This document shows, in pieces, positions 38,822 to 47,769 of a stretch of 64,000 nucleotides of DNA. The notes under the pieces were generated by a model. That model saw only the letters and a list, made by a program, of their open reading frames with translations. It ran no database searches and was not told where the DNA came from. Numbering within the stretch: the stretch's first letter is position 1; every line of letters begins with the position of its first letter. The DNA comes from Pseudomonas fluorescens (GTDB taxonomy: Bacteria > Pseudomonadota > Gammaproteobacteria > Pseudomonadales > Pseudomonadaceae), in the NCBI RefSeq assembly GCF_001307275.1, contig NZ_CP012831.1, positions 4,084,501 through 4,148,500 of the forward strand, read 5' to 3'. The translations under genes and the position numbers were made by a program.

Positions 38822-39295
38822 TTACTCTTCGCCCATCTGCGATTGCAGGTAGTTCTCCAGACCGACTTTGTCGATCAGGCCCAGTTGGGTTTCCAGCCAG
38901 TCGATGTGCTCTTCCTCGGATTCGAGGATGTCTTCCAGCAGTTCACGGCTACCGAAGTCGCCAACGCTTTCGCAATGGGCAATGGCGGCCTTCAGGTCGG
39001 CGTGGCCGGTGCGCTCGATGCGCAGGTCGCACTCGAGCATTTCCCGGGTGTGTTCGCCAATGTGCAGCTTGCCCAGGTCCTGGACGTTCGGCAGGCCTTC
39101 GAGAAACAGGATGCGCTTGATCAGCTTGTCCGCGTGTTTCATCTCGTCGATGGACTCGTGGTACTCGTGCTTGCCCAGCTTGTTCAGGCCCCAATCCTCG
39201 TACATGCGCGCATGCAGGAAGTATTGGTTGATCGCGACCAGCTCATTGGCAAGGATCTTGTTGAGATGCTGGATGACTGTAATGTCGCCTTTCAT
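38822..39295 (-). CDS. bfr: Bacterioferritin (heme-binding ferritin)
   Basis: A 157-residue iron-storage protein. Heme ligand Met52 and ferroxidase ligands Glu18, Glu51 and His54 are all in place (LANELVAINQ; SIDEMKHADKL), and later EEEHIDWLETQL supplies the remaining ligands. This matches heme-binding BfrB-type subunits. The start MKGDITVIQHLN at 39295 is standard; the longer frame is promoter DNA. It is next to bfd, whose product releases iron from bacterioferritin. Confidence 0.96.
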   Translation of the reverse strand: MKGDITVIQHLNKILANELVAINQYFLHARMYEDWGLNKLGKHEYHESIDEMKHADKLIKRILFLEGLPNVQDLGKLHIGEHTREMLECDLRIERTGHADLKAAIAHCESVGDFGSRELLEDILESEEEHIDWLETQLGLIDKVGLENYLQSQMGEE

Positions 39296-39451
39296 GATGA
39301 GGCCTGCCCTGTAATAGCTGTGTATAGGGCAGAGTTTGAGCCGCGTATTTATCAGTGTCAAACCTAAGTTATTGAATAATAAATGAAAATTAATCGGAAT
39401 AAGAATGTTTGTGTTCCGCGTCTGGACGCTAAGCATTTGATTTACAGGCAT

Positions 39452-39479
39452 AAAAAAACCGGACATTGAGTCCGGTTCC
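39452..39479 (-). terminator. Rho-independent terminator of bfd
   Basis: AAAAAAACCGGAC and GTCCGGTT form a stem with a short ATTGA loop; the A run becomes a U run on the minus strand. It lies about 15 bases past the bfd stop and upstream of the bfr start, so the two genes are separate units. Confidence 0.8.
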
Positions 39480-39493
39480 TTGAAAAGCTGTCT

Positions 39494-39712
39494 TTACGCG
39501 GCAGTAAATTCTACCGGGTAGGGGATCGAGGCCTGTGCCGTTTGCACCTTGGCGAGGGTTTCACGCACCACTTCCTTGGCCAGGCAGGCACATTTGCCGC
39601 ATTGGCTGGCTACGCCGGTGGCCTGGCGGACTTCGCGATAGCTGCAGCAACCTTCATAGATCGCTTCGCGGATTTGTCCGTCGGTGACGCCAGTGCAGAG
39701 GCATACATACAT
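39494..39712 (-). CDS. bfd: Bacterioferritin-associated ferredoxin
   Basis: A 72-residue protein with the BFD-type [2Fe-2S] domain: MYVCLCTGVTD (CxC) and QCGKCACLA (CxxC), the unusual CxC-x(n)-CxxC cluster pattern. It binds bacterioferritin and reduces its core to release Fe(II). The start at 39712 is preferred over an upstream frame at 39742. A Fur-box-like sequence lies at 39761-39780, consistent with induction in iron limitation. Confidence 0.96.
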   Translation of the reverse strand: MYVCLCTGVTDGQIREAIYEGCCSYREVRQATGVASQCGKCACLAKEVVRETLAKVQTAQASIPYPVEFTAA

Positions 39713-39760
39713 AAGTGAGAACCGTCGCTGGTTGTGACTCAATTGAGACGGATCTTAATG

Positions 39761-39780
39761 TTAACGAGAATGATTGTCAA
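39761..39780. promoter_or_regulatory. Fur box upstream of bfd
   Basis: TTAACGAGAATGATTGTCAA contains the GAGAATGATTnTCA core of Pseudomonas Fur boxes. It is about 50-70 bases upstream of the bfd start. Repression under iron sufficiency would match the role of Bfd in iron mobilisation. Confidence 0.7.
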
Positions 39781-40028
39781 AGTGGTTTCTCAAGGTCTTG
39801 CGCCAGAGCGGTGCCAGGCTGACGAACGGTTTTTTCCTTGGGCAACGAAGGCGGCACGCAGCGGGGCGGCGATTTTTCGATACCACCGAAAAACCGTTGA
39901 AGACAGTCCAAATGCGCGGTGTATGATGGTCGGCCCTTGCAAGCGGGTTCGTGTCACAGGGCTGTCGCCTGAGGGTGGCAGGCTGGCCCGGACTTTGTTT
40001 TCACGCTAATTACATCAGGAGATATCCA

Positions 40029-40631
<603 letters not shown>

Positions 40632-40645
40632 GCGCCTCCAGGCAT

Positions 40646-40679
40646 AAAAAAACCGGCCCTCGATGGGCCGGTTTTTTTA
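40646..40679 (+). terminator. Rho-independent terminator of the peroxiredoxin gene
   Basis: AAAAAACCGGCCC and GGGCCGGTTTTTTT form a perfect stem with a TCGAT loop and a long T run, 15 bases past the stop. Confidence 0.9.
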
Positions 40680-40735
40680 TGGGTGTTCCAAACTTGTCGG
40701 CTGAAACACAGAACCCTGTGGTGAGGGGATTTATC

Positions 40736-40822
40736 TGTGGGAGCAAGGCTTGCCCGCGATGGCGGCGATGCGGTCTTCCAAGAACCGAGTCGCCTGTGTC
40801 GCGAGCAAGCTTTGCTCCCACA
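40736..40822. repeat. REPIN, GCAAGGCTTGC variant
   Basis: The arms are TGTGGGAGCAAGGCTTGCCC and the degenerate partner GCGAGCAAGCTTTGCTCCCACA. A partial TGTGGTGAGGGGATTTAT tract immediately precedes it (40718-40735). It belongs to the same variant as the inner element at 53768-53850 and lies between convergent prx and rnt. Confidence 0.8.
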
Positions 40823-40853
40823 GAGTGGCACCGCCCCACATTGGCTCTGCTCT

Positions 40854-41531
40854 TTAGTCGTCGAAATCCTGCCAGCCGCCCATCTCTTTCCACCGGTTGA
40901 CGATGCCGCAGAACAGCTCGGCGGTCTTCTCGGTGTCGTAGCGGGCCGAGTGCGCCTCACGACCATCGAAATCGATGTCGGCTGCCTGGCACGCCTTGGC
41001 CAGGACGGTCTGGCCATACGCCAGGCCAGCCAGGGTCGCGGTGTCGAAGCTGGAGAACGGGTGGAACGGGTTGCGCTTCATGTCCAGGCGCGCGACGGCG
41101 GCGTTGAGGAAGCCCAGGTCGAAGCTGCTGTTGTGGCCGACCAGGATCGCGCGCTTGCAACCGTTGGCCTTGAGCGCCTTACGCACACCACGGAAGATGT
41201 CGGTCAGGGCCGTTTCTTCGCTGACTGCCATGCGCAACGGGTGATCGAGCTTGATCCCGGTGAATTCCAAAGCCGCCGCTTCGACGTTGGCGCCTTCGAA
41301 CGGTTCGACACGGAAGAAATAGGTGTGGTCAGGGAACACAAAGCCTTTTTCGTCCATGCCGATGGTGGTCGCGGCGATTTCCAGCAAGGCGTCGGTGGCG
41401 GAATTGAAACCACCGGTTTCTACATCGACGACGACCGGCAGATAACCACGGAACCGCGCGGCCATGGGGTGACGGGCGCCGCCCGAACCACCGTTGCCGT
41501 CCAGTTCGTCGTCGAAATGATCTTCACTCAC
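40854..41531 (-). CDS. rnt: Ribonuclease T
   Basis: A 225-residue DEDD 3'-5' exonuclease that matures tRNA 3' ends and 23S/5S rRNA. ExoI VVVDVETGGF (Asp, Glu), ExoII HNSSFDLGFL (Asp) and ExoIII HSARYDTEKT (His, Asp) are all present. The N-terminal 20 residues are a variable polar leader. It overlaps the pyrC stop by 4 bases and is translated after it. Confidence 0.96.
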   Translation of the reverse strand: MSEDHFDDELDGNGGSGGARHPMAARFRGYLPVVVDVETGGFNSATDALLEIAATTIGMDEKGFVFPDHTYFFRVEPFEGANVEAAALEFTGIKLDHPLRMAVSEETALTDIFRGVRKALKANGCKRAILVGHNSSFDLGFLNAAVARLDMKRNPFHPFSSFDTATLAGLAYGQTVLAKACQAADIDFDGREAHSARYDTEKTAELFCGIVNRWKEMGGWQDFDD

Positions 41532-42574
41532 GCGTTTTCCTCCAGCAGGCGCCAGCGCAGTTTTTCACCGGCGCGCAGCGGGATGACGGTCTGCTCGCCG
41601 AAGGGCAGGCTGACAGGGGCGGTCCATTCGTCACGGACCAGGGTAATACGGTCGGTGTTCACCGGCAGGCCATAGAAGCGCGGGCCATGCAGGCTGGCGA
41701 AGCCTTCGAGTTTTTCCAGCGCATTGCGCTGTTCGAACGCCTCGGCGTACATCTCGATGGCGGCATAGGCGGTGTAGCAACCGGCGCAACCGCAGGCCGC
41801 TTCCTTGGCGTGACGGGCGTGGGGTGCCGAGTCGGTGCCGAGGAAAAACTTGGCGCTGCCGCTGGTAGCGGCGTCCAGCAAGGCTTCCTGGTGGGTATTG
41901 CGCTTGAGGATCGGCAGGCAATAGAAGTGCGGCCGGATCCCGCCCACCAGCATGTGGTTGCGGTTGTACAGCAGGTGGTGGGCGGTAATGGTCGCGCCGA
42001 CGTTGGCCGGGGCCTCGTTGACGAACTGCACGGCATCGCCGGTGGTGATGTGTTCGAACACCACCTTGAGGGTCGGGAAACGCTCCACGACGCGGCGCAT
42101 GTGTTCGTCGATGAAGATTTTCTCGCGGTCGAACACATCGACGTCGCCCCGGGTAACCTCACCATGGATCAACAACGGCATGCCGACTTCGGCCATGGCC
42201 TCCAGCGCCGGGAAGATCTTGTCGATGCTGGTGACACCGGAATCGGAGTTGGTCGTCGCGCCGGCGGGATACAGCTTGGCGGCATGGACAAAACCGCTGG
42301 CCTTGGCGTCGCGAATCTCTTCGGGCTGGGTGCGGTCGGTGAGGTAAAGCACCATCAGCGGTTCGAAGCGGCTGCCAGCCGGGCGCGCGGCGAGGATACG
42401 CTGGCGATAGCCATCGGCCTCGGCGGCGTTGCGCACGGGCGGAACCAGGTTAGGCATGATGATTGCGCGCCCGAAGGTGCGCGCGACATCGGCGACGGTA
42501 TGGGTCAACACAGCACCATCGCGAAGATGAATATGCCAGTCGTCGGGACGCAGCAGGGTCAGGCGGTCGGACAT
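41528..42574 (-). CDS. pyrC: Dihydroorotase PyrC
   Basis: A 348-residue class II dihydroorotase of pyrimidine synthesis. Zinc ligands are in DWHIHLRDG; the carbamylated Lys is in AAKLYPAGATTNSDSG; further ligands lie in LLIHGEVT, VFEHITT and FLGTDSAPHA, the last containing the catalytic Asp. It forms an operon with rnt. Confidence 0.97.
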   Translation of the reverse strand: MSDRLTLLRPDDWHIHLRDGAVLTHTVADVARTFGRAIIMPNLVPPVRNAAEADGYRQRILAARPAGSRFEPLMVLYLTDRTQPEEIRDAKASGFVHAAKLYPAGATTNSDSGVTSIDKIFPALEAMAEVGMPLLIHGEVTRGDVDVFDREKIFIDEHMRRVVERFPTLKVVFEHITTGDAVQFVNEAPANVGATITAHHLLYNRNHMLVGGIRPHFYCLPILKRNTHQEALLDAATSGSAKFFLGTDSAPHARHAKEAACGCAGCYTAYAAIEMYAEAFEQRNALEKLEGFASLHGPRFYGLPVNTDRITLVRDEWTAPVSLPFGEQTVIPLRAGEKLRWRLLEENA

Positions 42575-42766
42575 TAGGGGGCTTCCAGGCGGGTCAAACT
42601 CTGGGGAATGCTACCGGAAAAGACCGATTCAGGCACCCGCTATCAAGTTCTGCCACAACTTACCGATAGCTCCTACAGGTGTGCCACGAATCCGTGCAGT
42701 GCCCCGGACAGGCGTCATGCCCTCAAGCATGCGTCGATCTTTGTATAAAAGTCAGTGGAGCCTCCC

Positions 42767-43756
42767 GTGCGCCAGCGTTATCTAGCCTTGCTCAGTGTGT
42801 TTGCCAGCCTTCCCGCCATGGCGCTCACTTTCCAGACCCGTCTGGAGAGCATTGAGTGGACGGTCGAAGGCGACAAGTTCGAGTGCCGGCTGAGCCAGCC
42901 GATCACCGATTTCGGCAGTGGCGAGTTCGTGCGCCGGGCGGGCGAACAGGCCACGTTCCGCCTCAAGAGCTATAACCCGATGCTGGGCGGCGGTTCGGCC
43001 ACCTTGCTGGCGGCCGCCGCACCGTGGCAACCGGGGCGCGGCGATATCAACCTGGGCTCGGTCAGCATTGGCAGTGGCGATGTATTGTTCAACAGCTCCC
43101 AGGTCCAGGCCGGACGCTTGATCAGTGGGCTGATGGACGGTCGTAGCCCTGTGGTACGGCGTAACACCGAGGACGGTCGAGTGTCGGAAGTCCGGTTGCT
43201 GCCGGTGCGTTTCAATAAAGCCTTCGGCGATTATCAGAGCTGTGTGGCCAAGTTGTTGCCGAAGAATTTCGAGCAGGTGAAGCAGACCCAGATCGGCTTC
43301 CCCGGCGAAGAAGTCGAACTCGATGCCCATGCCAAGGCCCAGTTGCAGGTGATGCTCGACTTCATCAAGGCCGATCCGAGCGTCAATCATGTCGAGCTTG
43401 ACGGTCACTCCGACAACAGCGGCAATCGCCTGACCAACCGCGAGCTGTCGCGCCGCCGGGCCCTGGCGGTCCAGGATTTCTTCAAGGCCAATGGTTTCCA
43501 GGAGTCGCAGATTACCCTGCGCTTCCACGGCGAACGTTATCCCCTGGTGCCCAACACCAACGCCGCCAACCGGGCCAAGAACCGTCGGGTGGTCGTGCGC
43601 CTCGAGCGCGTGGCGGCTAGCGAAGCACCGGCACCCCAGCCCGCCGCCGCGCAGCCTGCACCCGCTGCGCCCCCTGCCAAAGCGCCGGCGCCCACCGCTG
43701 CACCGGCCAAGACACCGGCACCCACGCCCGTCGGGACGACCGCGCGGACCTCCTGA
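42767..43756 (+). CDS. motY: MotY-like flagellar stator ring protein
   Basis: About 329 residues: signal peptide (RQRYLALLSVFASLPAMA), an N-terminal MotY domain, then an OmpA-like peptidoglycan-binding domain (VELDGHSDNSGNRLTNRELSRRRALAVQDFF) and a 45-residue Ala/Pro-rich tail. MotY forms the T ring that anchors the stator around the basal body. The start is GTG at 42767, with GGAG 6 bases upstream; another GTG at 42755 is in frame. It follows pyrC as in P. aeruginosa. Confidence 0.92.
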   Translation: MRQRYLALLSVFASLPAMALTFQTRLESIEWTVEGDKFECRLSQPITDFGSGEFVRRAGEQATFRLKSYNPMLGGGSATLLAAAAPWQPGRGDINLGSVSIGSGDVLFNSSQVQAGRLISGLMDGRSPVVRRNTEDGRVSEVRLLPVRFNKAFGDYQSCVAKLLPKNFEQVKQTQIGFPGEEVELDAHAKAQLQVMLDFIKADPSVNHVELDGHSDNSGNRLTNRELSRRRALAVQDFFKANGFQESQITLRFHGERYPLVPNTNAANRAKNRRVVVRLERVAASEAPAPQPAAAQPAPAAPPAKAPAPTAAPAKTPAPTPVGTTARTS

Positions 43757-43884
43757 TTCGGTTTTGACCGTCGCGCGCTCGACATAATCTGTCGCTTCGT
43801 CGTCATAAGCTGTCGCGCCCCTGTAAATTATCCGCGCTGGACGTTAGACTTCACGGCTTTCCGTACAACCCGTGGAGTGATGGC

Positions 43885-45102
43885 ATGGCGGACGTAAACA
43901 AGGTCGTTCTGGCGTATTCCGGCGGCCTGGACACTTCGGTGATCCTCAAGTGGCTGCAGGACACTTATAACTGCGAAGTGGTGACCTTCACCGCTGACCT
44001 GGGGCAGGGCGAGGAAGTCGAGCCTGCACGCGCCAAGGCCCAGGCCATGGGCGTCAAAGAGATCTACATCGATGACCTGCGCGAAGAGTTCGTCCGCGAC
44101 TTCGTGTTCCCGATGTTCCGCGCCAACACCGTTTACGAAGGCGAGTACCTGCTGGGTACGTCCATCGCCCGTCCGTTGATTGCCAAGCGCCTGATCGAAA
44201 TCGCCAACGAAACCGGCGCCGATGCCATTTCCCACGGCGCTACCGGCAAAGGCAACGACCAGGTGCGTTTCGAGCTGGGCGCCTATGCCCTCAAGCCGGG
44301 CGTGAAAGTCATCGCCCCGTGGCGTGAATGGGACTTGCTGTCCCGTGAAAAACTGATGGACTACGCCGAGAAGCACGCGATTCCAATCGAGCGTCACGGC
44401 AAGAAGAAATCCCCGTACTCGATGGACGCCAACCTGCTGCACATCTCCTATGAAGGCGGCGTGCTGGAAGACACCTGGACCGAGCACGAAGAAGACATGT
44501 GGCGCTGGACCGTCTCTCCCGAGAAGGCCCCGGATACCCCGCAATACCTGGAGCTGACCTATCGCAATGGCGATATCGTCGCCCTGGACGGCGTGGAAAT
44601 GAGCCCGGCCACCGTGCTGGCGACCCTGAACCGCATCGGCGGCGAACACGGCATCGGTCGTCTGGACATCGTCGAGAACCGCTATGTCGGCATGAAGTCC
44701 CGCGGCTGCTACGAAACCCCGGGCGGTACCATCATGCTGCGCGCTCACCGGGCGATCGAATCGATCACCCTGGACCGCGAAGTGGCTCACCTCAAGGACG
44801 AGCTGATGCCCAAGTACGCCAGCCTGATCTACACCGGCTACTGGTGGAGCCCTGAGCGTCTGATGCTGCAGCAGATGATCGACGCCTCCCAGGCTCATGT
44901 GAATGGCGTGGTACGCCTGAAGCTGTACAAGGGCAACGTGATCGTCACCGGGCGTAAGTCCGACGAGTCGCTGTTCGACGCCAACATCGCGACCTTCGAA
45001 GAAGACGGCGGTGCCTACAACCAGGCCGACGCGGCCGGCTTCATCAAGCTCAACGCCCTGCGCATGCGCATCGCGGCGAACAAGGGTCGCAAGCTGTTCT
45101 GA
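43885..45102 (+). CDS. argG: Argininosuccinate synthase
   Basis: A 405-residue enzyme that joins citrulline and aspartate with ATP. The PP-loop is VLAYSGGLDTSVILKW at residues 8-23, followed by the AMP/citrulline-binding EYLLGTSIARPL and AISHGATGKGNDQVRFE. TGGAGTGATGGC precedes the ATG. It completes the arginine-branch pair with argF in this window. Confidence 0.98.
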   Translation: MADVNKVVLAYSGGLDTSVILKWLQDTYNCEVVTFTADLGQGEEVEPARAKAQAMGVKEIYIDDLREEFVRDFVFPMFRANTVYEGEYLLGTSIARPLIAKRLIEIANETGADAISHGATGKGNDQVRFELGAYALKPGVKVIAPWREWDLLSREKLMDYAEKHAIPIERHGKKKSPYSMDANLLHISYEGGVLEDTWTEHEEDMWRWTVSPEKAPDTPQYLELTYRNGDIVALDGVEMSPATVLATLNRIGGEHGIGRLDIVENRYVGMKSRGCYETPGGTIMLRAHRAIESITLDREVAHLKDELMPKYASLIYTGYWWSPERLMLQQMIDASQAHVNGVVRLKLYKGNVIVTGRKSDESLFDANIATFEEDGGAYNQADAAGFIKLNALRMRIAANKGRKLF

Positions 45103-45113
45103 CCCTGGCGATA

Positions 45114-45149
45114 TAAAAAACGGCCTGCCTTGAGCAGGCCGTTTTTTTT
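45114..45149 (+). terminator. Rho-independent terminator of argG
   Basis: AAAAAACGGCCTGC and GCAGGCCGTTTTTTTT enclose a CTTGA loop, 12 bases past the stop. Confidence 0.9.
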
Positions 45150-45202
45150 GCCCTCTGTTTTGCATGGGCAGCCTATTGTCTGCAGCACTGTCTCCTGATG
45201 GC

Positions 45203-45688
45203 TCATCCATCCTGCCCGTGGGTTGCAAGGTCTGCGTGGTGGTAAATGACGTACACGACGATGCCGGCGTGCTTCAAATGCTCAGGTTGGCAAGTTTCGC
45301 TCAGGCGGCGGGATTGGCGGCACAGGATGCAAAAGGTGTCCGGCGGTTCATGCCTGGGGCGATGAAGACCTATCAGTCGCCGCCGGTGGTCCTTGCCCGC
45401 CCGACGTAGCATTCGTTTGCGCCGACAGGTCGCGTCATCCATGGTCTTTATGAAGTGCTTGCTCTTGCGAAAATCCGAAGGTGAATACAAGGAACGATAA
45501 TTGAAGTTGAGGGTGATGAAAAAAAGCAGCAATAAATAGAAGGGGAAGCTGATCAGGAACCAGAGGTAATACTCACGGTCCTGGTCATCCAGAAAAGGCA
45601 GGGAAACAGCCGCGGACGTTTCGGATAAAGTTGCGAATATGGCGATAAGGGTCATGGGGTTGGTGATGGTCTTCAAAGGTTTGTTCAT
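45203..45688 (-). CDS. Uncharacterised membrane protein, tail possibly out of frame
   Basis: 161 residues. The first 87 look like a real small membrane protein: helix 1 (TLIAIFATLSETSAAVSLPFL) and helix 2 (YYLWFLISFPFYLLLLFFITLNFNY), then SLYSPSDFRKSKHFIKTMDD. After about residue 87 the sequence turns Arg/His/Cys-rich (CRRKRMLRRAGKDHRRRLIGLHRPRH), which can arise when a GC-rich gene is read out of frame, although the last 30 residues regain a plausible pattern. No family is recognised. Sequencing, decay or a divergent C-terminus are all possible. Confidence 0.5.
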   Translation of the reverse strand: MNKPLKTITNPMTLIAIFATLSETSAAVSLPFLDDQDREYYLWFLISFPFYLLLLFFITLNFNYRSLYSPSDFRKSKHFIKTMDDATCRRKRMLRRAGKDHRRRLIGLHRPRHEPPDTFCILCRQSRRLSETCQPEHLKHAGIVVYVIYHHADLATHGQDG

Positions 45689-46156
45689 GGTTAATGCTCA
45701 TGGAATATTCATGCTCGTGAGTGGTTTGGAAAAAATAATATCGGTGGCTAATAAGGTGTCGCTAAAACAATCAGGGCTGTCGATGTTTTATATCGGGTGC
45801 CTGAACGTCTCTTATATAGGAATTTCCGCTGCTGAAGTGAGGGGGGGCAGTTTTAACAGTAAATAATTCAGTTACTCTTTATGAGTAAAGTGCTTTCCAA
45901 TGACCGGTCCGCAAGCAGGTAGGGCGGCGAAAGAGCGCATTATTCATAGGGGTAACGGATGCTCAAGGGCGCTCGGTCCTTCTCTGTAAAAAATTGAGGA
46001 CACATTTTTCCCGGCGGGATTTGTAGGAGTTTTCTGTATAGCTTGTAGGATCTGTCTCTCGGTGCGAGCGGTCAGGGGGGGGCGGCATGCCAAGGTAGAA
46101 ATGACTAGGCTATTGTGCGTGCTCTAAAAATTCGAACAGCGAAGTTGGATTTGCCC
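45689..46156. other. Gene-free AT-rich region upstream of the response regulator
   Basis: About 468 bases. A short plus-strand frame (45639-45866) has no ribosome site and unconvincing composition. The region probably holds promoters for the minus-strand membrane protein and for the response regulator. GGATTTGTAGGAG and AGCTTGTAGGATCTG (46017-46054) form a loose direct repeat of TTGTAGGA. I saw no REP, terminator or RNA gene. Confidence 0.35.
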
Positions 46157-46783
46157 ATGAATAAAGTGCTGATCGTGGATGATCATCCCGTCATTCGTCT
46201 TGCTGTACGTTTGCTGATGGAGCGTCATGGTTATGAGGTCGTTGCCGAAACCGACAACGGCGTCGATGCGTTACAACTTGCTCGTGAACTTATGCCCGAT
46301 ATCGTCATTCTCGATATCGGTATTCCGAAACTGGACGGGTTGGAGGTCATTGCCCGTTTGACGGCCATACCTTCGTCAATGAAGGTATTGGTACTGACTT
46401 CCCAGGCGCCTGGGCATTTTTCAATGCGTTGCATGCAGACAGGGGCGGCCGGGTATGTCTGCAAGCAACAGGACCTTACTGAATTATTAAGTGCAATCAA
46501 GGCAGTACTGTCCGGCTACAGTTACTTTCCCAACCAGGCATTGCATACGGTGCGATCGAGCCTGGGTAATGCCAGTGAGTCCGATATGGTCGATCGGTTG
46601 TCGGGGCGGGAGATGATGGTCTTGCAGCAACTGGCGCGCGGCAAGACCAACAAGGAAATCGCCGATGGAATGTTCTTGAGCAACAAGACCGTCAGTACTT
46701 ACAAGACCCGTCTGTTATTGAAGCTCAATGCCCGTTCGCTGGTCGACCTGATCGAGCTGGCGCAGCGTAATGGGTTGGTGTGA
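46157..46783 (+). CDS. Orphan NarL/FixJ-type response regulator
   Basis: A 208-residue regulator. The receiver (KVLIVDDHPVIRLAVRLLM) has phosphoacceptor Asp53 in VILDIGIPKLDG and switch residues VLVLTS. The C-terminal LuxR-type HTH is LSGREMMVLQQLARGKTNKEIADGMFLSNKTVSTYKTRLLLKL. It resembles EvgA/BvgA. No histidine kinase gene is adjacent. Base composition appears lower in GC than neighbouring genes. The start at 46157 is preferred to the in-frame start at 46115. Confidence 0.9.
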   Translation: MNKVLIVDDHPVIRLAVRLLMERHGYEVVAETDNGVDALQLARELMPDIVILDIGIPKLDGLEVIARLTAIPSSMKVLVLTSQAPGHFSMRCMQTGAAGYVCKQQDLTELLSAIKAVLSGYSYFPNQALHTVRSSLGNASESDMVDRLSGREMMVLQQLARGKTNKEIADGMFLSNKTVSTYKTRLLLKLNARSLVDLIELAQRNGLV

Positions 46784-46805
46784 GGCTGCTGTCACGCGTA
46801 CTCAG

Positions 46806-46833
46806 TAAAAAGCCTCCATCAGGGAGGCTTTTA
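46806..46833. terminator. Bidirectional terminator between the response regulator and the PA3496-like gene
   Basis: TAAAAAGCCTCC and GGGAGGCTTTTA form a stem with an ATCA loop, with A and T runs on both sides. It lies between convergent genes. Confidence 0.85.
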
Positions 46834-46837
46834 CGTG

Positions 46838-47023
46838 TCAGAGGTCAAAGTCGTAATCGGCCAGTTGCTTCTGTAAACGACGCTCTTCCAGCAGGTTATC
46901 GATGGTGCGGCGCTTGCTCAGGTTGGTTTTCGCTACTTCCGGCACGACCGCAGGTTCACCGTCGTCGGCCTCAGCGGCGATGAATTCGTCTTCTACATCC
47001 AGTTGTTCTTTGCCAGCACTCAT
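46838..47023 (-). CDS. PA3496-family small protein
   Basis: 61 residues, acidic N-terminal half (EQLDVEDEFIAAEADDGE) and a basic helical C-terminal part (NLSKRRTIDNLLEERRLQKQLADYDFDL). It matches the small protein found beside nth in Pseudomonas (PA3496), annotated as a putative envelope-integrity protein; mechanism unknown. It is about 107 bases downstream of nth and may be the last gene of the rnf-nth unit. Confidence 0.8.
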   Translation of the reverse strand: MSAGKEQLDVEDEFIAAEADDGEPAVVPEVAKTNLSKRRTIDNLLEERRLQKQLADYDFDL

Positions 47024-47130
47024 GGGTTCGACTCCAGGCTAAGACTGCCATTGGCGCTCCTTATATCGATAAACCACGGGCGGGTAAAAAAGATTTTTTC
47101 AATCGATAGATCGATAAAAGCAATAGCGCC

Positions 47131-47769
47131 TCAATCGTCCGAGGTCTTGTGCTTGTATTCGCATAAATCTTCGATTCGGCAGCTGCCGCAGCGGGGCTTG
47201 CGCGCCAGGCAGACGTAGCGCCCATGGAGGATGAGCCAGTGATGGGAGTCCAGCAGGTATTCCTTGGGGACAAACTTCATCAGCTTCTTCTCCACCTCCA
47301 CCACGTTTTTGCCGGGGGCCAGCCCGGTACGGTTGCTGACGCGGAAAATGTGGGTGTCGACCGCCATGGTCAACTGCCGAAACGCGGTGTTGAGCACGAC
47401 GTTGGCGGTTTTGCGGCCGACGCCTGGAAGGGCTTCCAGCGCTTCACGGGTTTGCGGGATTTCACTGCCGTGGAGCTCGATCAGCAGGCGGCAGGTTTCG
47501 ATCACGTTTTTGGCCTTGCTGTTGAACAGGCCGATGGTCTTGATGTACTCGGACAACCCTTCGACGCCCAGGGCGTAGATCGCCTCCGGGGTGTTGGCGA
47601 CCGGGAACAATTTAGCCGTGGCCTTGTTGACGCCGACGTCGGTGGACTGGGCCGACAGGATGACCGCGATCAGCAATTCGAACGGCGAGGAATAGGCCAG
47701 TTCGGTTTTCGGTTCCGGGTTGTCCTCGTGAAAGCGACGGAATATTTCCAGGCGTTTTGCGGCGTTCAT
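47131..47769 (-). CDS. nth: Endonuclease III (Nth)
   Basis: A 212-residue DNA glycosylase/AP lyase for oxidised pyrimidines. The helix-hairpin-helix LEALPGVGRKTANVVLNTAF contains the catalytic Lys, the catalytic Asp is in AVDTHIFRVSNR, and the C-terminal CLARKPRCGSCRIEDLC gives the C-x6-C-x2-C-x5-C [4Fe-4S] loop. It overlaps rnfE by 4 bases, the rnf-nth coupling known from E. coli rsx. Confidence 0.97.
   Translation of the reverse strand: MNAAKRLEIFRRFHEDNPEPKTELAYSSPFELLIAVILSAQSTDVGVNKATAKLFPVANTPEAIYALGVEGLSEYIKTIGLFNSKAKNVIETCRLLIELHGSEIPQTREALEALPGVGRKTANVVLNTAFRQLTMAVDTHIFRVSNRTGLAPGKNVVEVEKKLMKFVPKEYLLDSHHWLILHGRYVCLARKPRCGSCRIEDLCEYKHKTSDD

Noticed and set aside
45164..45409. Plus-strand 81-codon frame after argG
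   Set aside because: It overlaps the argG terminator region and the minus-strand membrane protein gene, has no ribosome site and no recognisable sequence.
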